From assembly GCA_027487845.1 (NCBI GenBank), contig JAIYCV010000008.1, positions 62,001 through 126,000 on the forward strand: a stretch of DNA of 64,000 bases. The letters are read 5' to 3'. Under the pieces are notes generated by a model. That model worked only from the letters and a program-made list of their open reading frames with translations, was not told the origin of the DNA and ran no database searches. The stretch comes from Flammeovirgaceae bacterium (GTDB taxonomy: Bacteria > Bacteroidota > Bacteroidia > Cytophagales > Cyclobacteriaceae). The translations under genes were made by a program, and so were the position numbers. Shown piece after piece: positions 1-7,497 of the stretch (the first letter of the stretch is position 1; every line of letters begins with the position of its first letter).

Positions 1-688
1 GATAAAAAATAAAATCGGGCTCAACCTGATCAATCAGATTTTTCAAATGAGCATCTAACGCTTTTAGGTAAGCGAGGTCGTTGGTAAAATCGGGTAGACC
101 AATATCTAAATCTGATTCTTCTTTGACTAAAGGATAGTTGTTAGCTCCGTGCATTGAAAATGTAAAAACGCGAGGGTCGTTCTTGAAAACTTGAGCTGTA
201 CCATTGCCTTGATGAACATCTAAATCAACCACCAGAATTTGTTTTGCTAGTTTTTCATGAAGTAGGTAGTTCGCGGCAATCGCAATATCATTTAACAAAC
301 AGAAGCCTTCTCCCTTATTTGTAAATGCGTGGTGAGTTCCCCCGGCAATATTCATGGCAATTCGATGGGTCATCGCAAACAACGCACATTCTATCGTTCC
401 GTTCGCAATGGTTATCTCGCGATCGACTAACTCACGCGTCAGCGGAAAGCCTGTTCTTCGGATTTCTTGAGGCGTTAACAATAACGAGTTAAGTTTTTGC
501 CAATAACGGGTGTCATGAGTAAGTGTAATCCATTTTTCTGCCAAAGGCGTTGGGTTAAAGATGTTTTCATTGTTGATTGTTCCCTCGTGTAGCAATTGTT
601 GCGGAAGCACTTCATACTTGCTCATCGGAAACCGGTGGTTTGGAGGCAAAGGCAGAACGTACGATTCATTCCATGCTATTTTTAACAT
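1..688 (-). CDS. Histone deacetylase family protein (partial, C-terminus beyond left edge)
   Basis: This is a zinc-dependent deacetylase of the arginase/HDAC fold. Bacterial members act on acetylated small molecules or proteins; the substrate cannot be told here. Reading from the ATG at 688, 229 residues are visible. The active-site signatures are GGTHHAF (about residues 116-122, paired His) and DLDVHQGNGT (about 155-164, with the Asp and His zinc ligands). The family is usually about 300 residues, so roughly 70 residues, including the last zinc Asp and catalytic Tyr region, lie outside the window. It sits 93 bp downstream of the MOSC gene on the same strand, and the gap carries a heptamer array (735-783). 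Family assignment is firm; role unknown. Confidence 0.93.
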   Translation of the reverse strand, partial: MLKIAWNESYVLPLPPNHRFPMSKYEVLPQQLLHEGTINNENIFNPTPLAEKWITLTHDTRYWQKLNSLLLTPQEIRRTGFPLTRELVDREITIANGTIECALFAMTHRIAMNIAGGTHHAFTNKGEGFCLLNDIAIAANYLLHEKLAKQILVVDLDVHQGNGTAQVFKNDPRVFTFSMHGANNYPLVKEESDLDIGLPDFTNDLAYLKALDAHLKNLIDQVEPDFIFY

Positions 689-734
689 ACTTAGGTTAAA
701 TGTTAGTGGATACTTTTTGCCTTCGCTAACTAGT

Positions 735-783
735 TAGGTCTTACGTCTTGATACTTACGTCTTATGTCTAAATACTTACGTCT
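735..783. repeat. Seven-unit heptamer array between MOSC and deacetylase genes
   Basis: On the + strand the stretch divides exactly into seven 7-mers: TAGGTCT, TACGTCT, TGATACT, TACGTCT, TATGTCT, AAATACT, TACGTCT. Three are identical and all end in CT. The array starts inside the stop codon of the MOSC gene (minus strand) and runs towards the deacetylase start. It adjoins a 12-bp palindrome (CTAACTAGTTAG, 726-737). The opposite arm seen at other loci is poorly formed here. It belongs with the arrays in the leu operon and before lipA. Confidence 0.75.
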
Positions 784-1255
784 ACTTCAAAACCACCACT
801 GCATCATTTTGTTTTAAGATTCCGCTTTTGATGACTTTTGCTGTAATCCCACCATGGCCACGCATAGCATTGTAACCTCCAGTGCCAAGTGCTTCTTCCA
901 TTCGCGAACACGGATGGCATTCGCCAGAATATTCAAAGACGGCCTCCCCGATGGCAAACCGGTTGCCCTTTAAAGCAAGTAAGTTGATTCCTGAAATTAA
1001 AATGTTGCGCCTTGTAAGTGTGAAGTCAAGCAGTTGTTTTCCCAGATAAGAGGCTATTGCCAAGATATGTTCGTGCTGGATAAAAGTAACCTGCCGATTT
1101 CCGCCTTTGCTCCGGTCGCCATTCAGTCCTTTGTTTACTATCGCCTCTACTTCGGTTAGCAAGCTTGCTGGTTTTACCCTGTCTGGTCTCACGGAAATAG
1201 ATATCACTGTTCCATTTTGCGAATAGAACTCAACTAGCTGTTTTATTTCCATCAT
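782..1255 (-). CDS. MOSC domain-containing protein
   Basis: The 157-residue protein is essentially a single MOSC domain, the sulfur-carrier fold found at the C-terminus of molybdenum-cofactor sulfurases and in YiiM/YuaD-type proteins. Visible signatures are GLNGDRSKGGNRQVTF (about 43-58), TRRNILISGINLL (81-93), the conserved Cys113 and Cys116 in GECHPCSRM, and RGHGGI (132-137). Stand-alone MOSC proteins are linked to molybdenum cofactor-dependent reduction or sulfur transfer; no moco gene is near, so the partner is unknown. The start could be the first or second Met. The stop codon lies inside the heptamer array that separates it from the deacetylase gene. Confidence 0.93.
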   Translation of the reverse strand: MMEIKQLVEFYSQNGTVISISVRPDRVKPASLLTEVEAIVNKGLNGDRSKGGNRQVTFIQHEHILAIASYLGKQLLDFTLTRRNILISGINLLALKGNRFAIGEAVFEYSGECHPCSRMEEALGTGGYNAMRGHGGITAKVIKSGILKQNDAVVVLK

Positions 1256-1311
1256 TTTTTTACACTTTTTCGTATTTCATCTTAATTTTAATCACAAATT
1301 AGAAACTCAGA

Positions 1312-2637
1312 ATGATAAGAACCTTACTGCTGCTGTTATTTTTATACGCCTTTCAATCTAATGCCCAGTTGAAGGCGTTGGTTGGGGGTACTTTGATCGA
1401 TGGGTTTGGAGGAAAACCGATTTTGAATTCGGTTATCGTCATTGATAGCGAAAGAATTAAAACGGTGGGTCAGCAAGGCCAAGTGGTAATACCCGCAGCT
1501 GCCGAAATCATTAGCACAGAAGGCATGACCATTATACCCGGCCTCTGGGATATGCATGTTCACTTATACATAAACGGGCATAGTGATTATCTGCATTGGG
1601 ATAAGAAATACCTGAAATCAGCGAAGGATATTATTATGCCTGCCTCGGCACACCAGTTGTTAATGGCTGGAATAACAAGTGCGCGGGATCTTGGCGGGCC
1701 GCTAGAAGCAAGTATTTCGGTACGGGATAGGATCAATAAGGGTGAATTGCCAGGCCCAACCATGTATATGGCTGGGCCCTTTATTCAGCATGCTCCGTAT
1801 CCAGGCACCGAGGCATTTCGGTGGGGTGTAAATGGCGTTGCAGATGCGAAAAGCAAAATACAACAATTAGTAAAAGCGGGAGTTAATGTGATAAAATTAA
1901 TTGATCAGGATGAAATGACGCAAGAAGAAGTTCAAGCGGTGGTAGACGAAGCCCATAAAAATAAATTGAAAGTAGTTGGGCATTCGCACAGGCCCGAGGA
2001 AATTCGAAGGGGTCTTAAAGCTGGAGTTGATTGCTTTGAGCATACCGGGTTGGCTGCCGCGCCTGAATATCCTGATGATATTATGGCTATGATTAAAGAG
2101 CGCACGGCTAAGATGAATTTAGGCCCGCTTTTTTGGACTCCCACGGTGGAAGGGCTGTACAATTTTGAATCCGTAAGGGATAATCCGGAGCATCTCGACA
2201 ACAACTCGTGGCATCTTGATTTACCAGATTCAATCATCCAAGACATTAAAAAATCGATTTCAAAACCCGGCCAATTGAGTTATTTCCAATTGAACCCGAT
2301 AAGAAAACCAACATTAGAAAGGAAAGTAAAGCAACTAAAAGAAGCCGGTGTCGTATTGTTGGTTGGCACCGATAGCGGAATACCCATGAAGTTTCACAGT
2401 CAAAGTACCTGGAATGAATTGGATGTTTGGGTAAACAAGTTGGGGTTCGATCCCATGTATACCATTAGGGCTGCTACTTATTGGCCGTCAGTCGCGATGG
2501 GGGTAGATAAGGATTTTGGAACTATAACTGAGGGGAAATTTGCCGATATTGTCGCGGTGAAAGGCGACCTGTTGAGGCATATCAACCTTCTTCAACGCGT
2601 AGATATTGTTATTAAAAAAGGCAAAAGATATAAATAA
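1312..2637 (+). CDS. Secreted amidohydrolase family protein (imidazolonepropionase-like)
   Basis: A 441-residue metal-dependent hydrolase with an N-terminal signal peptide (hydrophobic residues 4-17, SNAQ cleavage region). The amidohydrolase metal centre can be followed: HxH at His82/His84 (WDMHVHLY), Lys195 in NVIKLID as candidate carbamylated or bridging Lys, His224 or His226 (VVGHSH), His244 (CFEHTG) and Asp354 (VGTDSG). Relatives are periplasmic dipeptidases/prolidases or imidazolonepropionase-like enzymes; the substrate is unknown. It lies 32 bp upstream of the M16 peptidase on the same strand, which fits a co-transcribed pair for peptide breakdown in the envelope. Confidence 0.9.
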   Translation: MIRTLLLLLFLYAFQSNAQLKALVGGTLIDGFGGKPILNSVIVIDSERIKTVGQQGQVVIPAAAEIISTEGMTIIPGLWDMHVHLYINGHSDYLHWDKKYLKSAKDIIMPASAHQLLMAGITSARDLGGPLEASISVRDRINKGELPGPTMYMAGPFIQHAPYPGTEAFRWGVNGVADAKSKIQQLVKAGVNVIKLIDQDEMTQEEVQAVVDEAHKNKLKVVGHSHRPEEIRRGLKAGVDCFEHTGLAAAPEYPDDIMAMIKERTAKMNLGPLFWTPTVEGLYNFESVRDNPEHLDNNSWHLDLPDSIIQDIKKSISKPGQLSYFQLNPIRKPTLERKVKQLKEAGVVLLVGTDSGIPMKFHSQSTWNELDVWVNKLGFDPMYTIRAATYWPSVAMGVDKDFGTITEGKFADIVAVKGDLLRHINLLQRVDIVIKKGKRYK

Positions 2638-2669
2638 GAGACACAATTCGATTAAAAACAGCAACTATT

Positions 2670-5651
2670 ATGATGATGAAGAAAAGTTTTTACTCCCTAT
2701 CCGTTTTACTACTTGTTTTTGTTGGTTGTAGCAGGCCAGAAAAGTACGAAACAAAAAATGCAGAAAGTGGCGGCTATGCCTATGAATACGTTACCAACGA
2801 TCCGCTGAACGTAAGGATTTACACGTTAAAAAATGGGCTAAAAGTATATTTGAGCCAATACCAGGCTGAACCTCGGATTATGACATCGATAGCTGTGAAG
2901 GCGGGCGGAAAATTTGATCCGGCCAACGCAACGGGACTAGCGCATTACCTGGAGCACATCGTTTTTAAAGGTACGAGCGATTTTGGCACCCAAAATTGGG
3001 AGAAGGAAAAAGTTTTCATGGATAGCATCGAACACATGTTTGAACACTATCGCACGTTGACAGACTCTGTGGCGAGAACGAATTATTATAAATTGATAGA
3101 TCAGGTTTCAAATGAAGCTTCAAAGCTGGCAATCGCGAATGAATATGATAAGATGGTTTCGGAGATAGGAGCAAAGGGTACTAATGCCTACACGACAGAA
3201 GATAGAACTGTTTATGTTAATGACATTCCCGCCAACCAAGTTGAAAACTGGCTAACGATTGAATCGAACCGTTTTCGCACGGTGGTGGCTCGTTTATTTC
3301 ACACCGAGCTGGAAGCTGTATATGAAGAGAAAAATAGAAGTTTAGACAATGATTATTGGAAAACCTATGAAGCGATGTATGCTAGTGCTTTCACTAAACA
3401 TCCTTATGGCACGCAGACTGTCATTGGCACCATTGATCATTTGAAGAATCCATCCATTACTGAAATAAAAAAATACTTCTACAAATATTATAGACCCAAT
3501 AACGTAGCAATCTGTTTAAGTGGTGATTTGGATTTTGACAAAACAATTGCATTGATTGATAAAAGTTTTGGAAGCTGGGAGCCTAACAGTGAACTGAAAA
3601 ATTGGGAACCAGTTGCGGAGGACGAAATTACTAAGCCACGGCAGGTAGATGTATATGGGCCGGATGCCGAGTGGTTAAACTTAGCCTTCCGCTTTAAGGG
3701 TACTAGTTCAGATGAAGCGAAGTTGCTTAGACTAACAGACATGATTCTGTCAAATTCACAAGCCGGGCTCATCGATTTAAATCTAAAGCAACAACAGAAA
3801 GTTTTGGAGCCAAGCAGTTATGTAGATGCGTTAAATGATTTTTCGTTACACACTTTTTCTGCAAAACCGAGGGAAGGGCAAACACTTGATGACGTAAAAA
3901 AATTGTTGCTTGACCAAATTGAATTGGTAAAAAAAGGGCAGTTTGACGATTGGTTAATAGAGGCTACCATCAATGATTTGAAGAAGAACGCCATTCAACA
4001 ATCACAATACAATTGGTCGCGTGCGAATGACGAGGTAATGGCTTTTACAAACAGTATTCCTTGGAAAGACTATATTTCAAGAACAGATGATCTTAAAAGA
4101 TACACGAAAGAGGATATCGTTAAGTTTGCAAATGATCATTACAAAGACAACTACATTGCCGTGTATAAACGCAACGGCAAAGATGCCAATGCTAAAAAAG
4201 TCACCAAGCCATCTATCACAAAAGTATCCCTAAATAAAGAGGCCAAGTCTGCTTTCCACGAGAAGGTATTGGCTAATAAAGTAGAAAAGATACAGCCTAA
4301 GTTTTTGGATTATGATAAGGATATTCAAAAACTAAAAATGAATAAAGAGCTTGATGTATTGTACACTAAAAATTCAGAGAATGAATTATTTACGCTGTAT
4401 TATTTGGCGGATGTGGGGACCAACAATAACGCGAAGATAAAATCGGCAGTAGAGTACTTGCAATACATTGGCACGAGCGAGATGTCAGCCGAAGATGTCA
4501 AAAAGGAATTTTATAAAATCGGATGCAATTTTGGTGTTTTCGCGGCTGAAGACAAAACGTATGTGTACCTCAATGGCCTGAATGAAAATATGGATAAGGC
4601 CATCCAGCTTTTTGAAAAATTACTGGGAGATCCAAAAGCAGATGATGAGGCGTTGACTAAAATGATAGATGGTACTTTTAAACAACGCGATGATGTTAAG
4701 AAGGATAAGAGTGCTATACTTTGGGATGGCCTTATGAATTATGGTTTGTACGGTGCAAAGTCGCCCTTCACAAATGTATTGGCTAACAAAGAGCTACGAT
4801 CTTTAAAGGCAGCGGAATTGATTGAGTTAATAAAGGGCTTCACAAAAACGCAGCACCGCGTATTGTACTATGGCCCAAAATCGGAGAGCGATTTAATTGC
4901 CTCGCTAAATTCTTTCCATACATTGCCCGATCAGCTGTTGCCAGTTCCACAAGCAGTTGATTACAAGATTCAGAATATGGACAAACCTACGGTCTATTGG
5001 GCGAACTACGATATGGTTCAAGCGGAGATCATCTTTTTGTCGAAGGCTGATGAGTTTGATCCGAAACGTATTCCAGAAGCAAGAATGTTTAATGAATATT
5101 TCGGTGGCAGTATGAGCTCTCCAGTATTTCAGGAGTTAAGAGAGGCTCAAGGCCTTGCCTATGCAGCGTTTGCTTCATACGGTATTGGGCAGAAAAAAGG
5201 TGAGAATGATCGCTTCTTTGGCTACATAGGCACACAAGCGGATAAACAAGCTGAGTCAATGAAAGCAATGACTGATTTGATTCAGAATTTTCCGAGAAGT
5301 GAAGGCGGTTTTGAAGTGGCACGCAACTCACTTATGAATCAGTTGGAAAGTGAACGCATAACCAAAACGAGTATTCTCTTTAATTATGAAAATGCAAAGG
5401 CGCAGGGTCTTGACCATGACGTTCGCAAAGATGTTTATGAACAAATTCAAAATATGACGATTGAAGACGTTGCCATGTTCCAACGGGATTATATCAAGGG
5501 CAGAAAATTCAACGTGGTGTTGGTTGGTGATAAGTCGAAGTTGAACCTAAAAGAGTTGCAGAAATATGGTGAGGTAAAAGAGCTCACGCTAGACGAACTC
5601 TTCGGCTATGAAAAACCTCTAAAAGTAACTAAAGAAGGACTTAACCAATAA
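2670..5651 (+). CDS. M16 family zinc metallopeptidase, lipoprotein
   Basis: A 993-residue insulinase/pitrilysin-type peptidase with two tandem M16 halves. The N-terminal half has the inverted zinc motif HYLEH (residues 92-96), with the downstream Glu-rich EAVYEEKN segment supplying the third ligand. The C-terminal half, with the PVFQELREAQGLAYAAF region typical of M16C, lacks the motif and should be structural. The signal peptide ends in VGC (Cys20), so it should be lipid-anchored in the envelope. The start may be Met1 to Met3. The last 11 bp overlap the 3' end of the convergent oxygenase gene. Confidence 0.94.
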   Translation: MMMKKSFYSLSVLLLVFVGCSRPEKYETKNAESGGYAYEYVTNDPLNVRIYTLKNGLKVYLSQYQAEPRIMTSIAVKAGGKFDPANATGLAHYLEHIVFKGTSDFGTQNWEKEKVFMDSIEHMFEHYRTLTDSVARTNYYKLIDQVSNEASKLAIANEYDKMVSEIGAKGTNAYTTEDRTVYVNDIPANQVENWLTIESNRFRTVVARLFHTELEAVYEEKNRSLDNDYWKTYEAMYASAFTKHPYGTQTVIGTIDHLKNPSITEIKKYFYKYYRPNNVAICLSGDLDFDKTIALIDKSFGSWEPNSELKNWEPVAEDEITKPRQVDVYGPDAEWLNLAFRFKGTSSDEAKLLRLTDMILSNSQAGLIDLNLKQQQKVLEPSSYVDALNDFSLHTFSAKPREGQTLDDVKKLLLDQIELVKKGQFDDWLIEATINDLKKNAIQQSQYNWSRANDEVMAFTNSIPWKDYISRTDDLKRYTKEDIVKFANDHYKDNYIAVYKRNGKDANAKKVTKPSITKVSLNKEAKSAFHEKVLANKVEKIQPKFLDYDKDIQKLKMNKELDVLYTKNSENELFTLYYLADVGTNNNAKIKSAVEYLQYIGTSEMSAEDVKKEFYKIGCNFGVFAAEDKTYVYLNGLNENMDKAIQLFEKLLGDPKADDEALTKMIDGTFKQRDDVKKDKSAILWDGLMNYGLYGAKSPFTNVLANKELRSLKAAELIELIKGFTKTQHRVLYYGPKSESDLIASLNSFHTLPDQLLPVPQAVDYKIQNMDKPTVYWANYDMVQAEIIFLSKADEFDPKRIPEARMFNEYFGGSMSSPVFQELREAQGLAYAAFASYGIGQKKGENDRFFGYIGTQADKQAESMKAMTDLIQNFPRSEGGFEVARNSLMNQLESERITKTSILFNYENAKAQGLDHDVRKDVYEQIQNMTIEDVAMFQRDYIKGRKFNVVLVGDKSKLNLKELQKYGEVKELTLDELFGYEKPLKVTKEGLNQ

Positions 5652-6663
5652 ATTTTTTCCGAAGACGCACATGATCGGCCGTCATCTTCTCATAACTATG
5701 GGAAGGTGTTGTGAATTTGTTTTTGATGAAGATGATCTTGTTTATTCCTGAAAGTATAAGGTCTTTCAAGGGTTCTGATTCCAAACCGTTATAGGATGCT
5801 ATTTCCTTTCCGAGATAGTACCTTATTTGTGCTTCGATTACATCTGCTTGATGTTTGGGTAGAATTTCCCTGAAATAATTCATGAGTTCGGTGGTGAGTT
5901 CCACGCCTTCATTTGTTTTTCGGAAGTTTCTTTCTTTGATGATTTGGGTTAATAGTTGAGCTTCAGCAAACGAAGCCGGAAGTAGTTTTTCATCGATGTT
6001 CAATTGGTAGCCGATGTATCGCCATGTGAAAAGAAAGTCGTACTTTTCTTCATGTGAAATTCGGTAACCAGACTGTTGCATGCCCACCAAAATAATATAG
6101 GAGAAAGCCAAATTTGTTCCTGCCATATCCTCTTGGTTGATAGGCACGCCCCACTCATCATTCCAAACTGCTTTAAGATGATACCGAGCAATACTGTGTA
6201 TGAGCCTCGTTTTATTGATATGAATTTGGCCATCCTTTCCTTGCTCCAGACTGCCAGGAGTTAATGCATTAATAACGAAAGCGGCTGTTTCAATCAATCG
6301 TTTTCCGGTTGATTGCCTCATCTTTTCGGATAGGTACAAGGCCCTGTTTCCTGGCGAGGCCGCATAGCAGTAAGGCAATGACATAACACCTAACAGCGTC
6401 ATCATCTCTTGGGCGTACTTTTTGAAAACAAACTGCCCCTTCAATAGTCTTGTTTCATCATACCAAGAAGGCATTGGCCTCCATGAGAGTAGAAATTTTG
6501 TTAAGTCAGTTTCTTCTTGAGCACTAATTTCTGTCCCCCTCATCTTAAGAAGAGTGTAGATACTATTTTGTTTACCAGACTGGAATGCATTTTCAATCAA
6601 TGGATCAATTTCTTTATCCCCGGTGAATCGTTGTTGATCTAGAAAAATTTTATTTGTATTCAT
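5641..6663 (-). CDS. Oxygenase MpaB family protein (DUF2236)
   Basis: A 340-residue protein of the DUF2236/MpaB family, which includes the b-type haem latex-clearing protein Lcp and fungal MpaB. Recognisable segments are SPGNRALYLSEKM (about 103-115), the helix TRLIHSIARYHL (about 152-163), whose His156 is the likely haem ligand with flanking Arg residues, and GVPINQEDMAGTNLAFSY (172-189). There is no signal peptide, so it is predicted cytoplasmic or peripheral. The natural substrate is not predictable. It converges on the M16 gene with an 11-bp overlap at the 3' ends and has a 163-bp AT-rich upstream gap with no clear element. Confidence 0.87.
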   Translation of the reverse strand: MNTNKIFLDQQRFTGDKEIDPLIENAFQSGKQNSIYTLLKMRGTEISAQEETDLTKFLLSWRPMPSWYDETRLLKGQFVFKKYAQEMMTLLGVMSLPYCYAASPGNRALYLSEKMRQSTGKRLIETAAFVINALTPGSLEQGKDGQIHINKTRLIHSIARYHLKAVWNDEWGVPINQEDMAGTNLAFSYIILVGMQQSGYRISHEEKYDFLFTWRYIGYQLNIDEKLLPASFAEAQLLTQIIKERNFRKTNEGVELTTELMNYFREILPKHQADVIEAQIRYYLGKEIASYNGLESEPLKDLILSGINKIIFIKNKFTTPSHSYEKMTADHVRLRKKFIG

Positions 6664-6826
6664 TTACTAATAGCAGCTTATTAATGGAAATTACGTAAAA
6701 TTGTTTTAGTAGCATCGAATAATTTTGTGGAGATTATCTCTACTTGCAACCTGCTTAATGTAGAAGCTTAAGATCGTAGTTATAAGTTGGTTTCATGACA
6801 TGAATTTTTAAACGAACGCTTTTTCT

Positions 6827-7354
6827 ATGAAGTATGACCTTTTTGGACAACAGACCGAACGATTGATATTTCGGAAATTGAATGAGTCTGATTTTGAAGA
6901 ATGCCTGGAATTTTTTCTTGATCCAAGGTCAAACCGATATTGGAAAAGCGATACAACGAACTCCACGGCACTTGCTCACCAATGGTTTGATAGGCAACTG
7001 TGGCGTTATGAAAATAACAAAGGTGCTATCAACATCCTGATCAATCGCGAGACGGAATTAATTGTAGGATGGTGTGGTTTGATCGTGCAATCGGTAGATG
7101 GCAAGGAGGAACTAGAAGTAGCATATTCAATCATTCCAATCTATTGGAACTGCGGGTATGCCACTGAAGCGGCCAAGAGATGTATTGATTTTGCTATTGA
7201 AAACCGGTTGAGCGATTCGATTATATCGATTATTCATGTCGACAATGTTGAGTCTGAAAAAGTGGCGATAAAGAACGGATTGAAAGTAGAGAAGAGAACA
7301 ACCTATCATGGTAATTCAGTGAATATTTTTAGGAAAAATCTCTATTATGAATAG
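6827..7354 (+). CDS. GNAT family N-acetyltransferase
   Basis: A 175-residue acetyltransferase of the RimJ/RimL-like GNAT group. It starts with TERLIFRKLNESDFEECLEF (about 10-29), has a central beta-bulge (ELEVAYSIIPIYWNCGYATEA, in two parts about 94-115) covering the acetyl-CoA pyrophosphate-binding loop, and ends with a segment of the type SEKVAIKNGLK (about 149-159). In this fold acetyl-CoA donates to an amine of a protein N-terminus, antibiotic or small molecule; the acceptor is unknown. It is a single gene whose 3' end faces a decayed permease fragment on the other strand. Confidence 0.9.
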   Translation: MKYDLFGQQTERLIFRKLNESDFEECLEFFLDPRSNRYWKSDTTNSTALAHQWFDRQLWRYENNKGAINILINRETELIVGWCGLIVQSVDGKEELEVAYSIIPIYWNCGYATEAAKRCIDFAIENRLSDSIISIIHVDNVESEKVAIKNGLKVEKRTTYHGNSVNIFRKNLYYE

Positions 7355-7371
7355 ATTGCTCTTCCGATCAT

Positions 7372-7473
7372 CTACAAACAAGTAAAAACATCAATTTGTA
7401 TCTCCCCCAACAAATCCGGGCGGCAATACCATTGCAGAAATTTGTCTGCCCATTTTGGCGGAGAGATTTTCAT
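7372..7473 (-). pseudogene. Remnant of a second permease-prefix (FtsX) transporter gene, N-terminus only
   Basis: A 33-codon reading frame starts MKISPPKWADKFLQWYC and continues RPDLLGEIQ. This is nearly the same as the first 27 residues of the neighbouring 886-residue permease (MKQAPPKWADKFLEWYC, NPVLLEEIQGD). The similarity ends where the permease-prefix domain should continue; the frame then closes with TAG at 7372-7374, next to the end of the GNAT gene. I read it as what is left of a paralogous permease gene after deletion. The alternative is a short peptide that is still made. Confidence 0.7.
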
Positions 7474-7497
7474 TTTGGCGATTTGGATAATTAAAAC

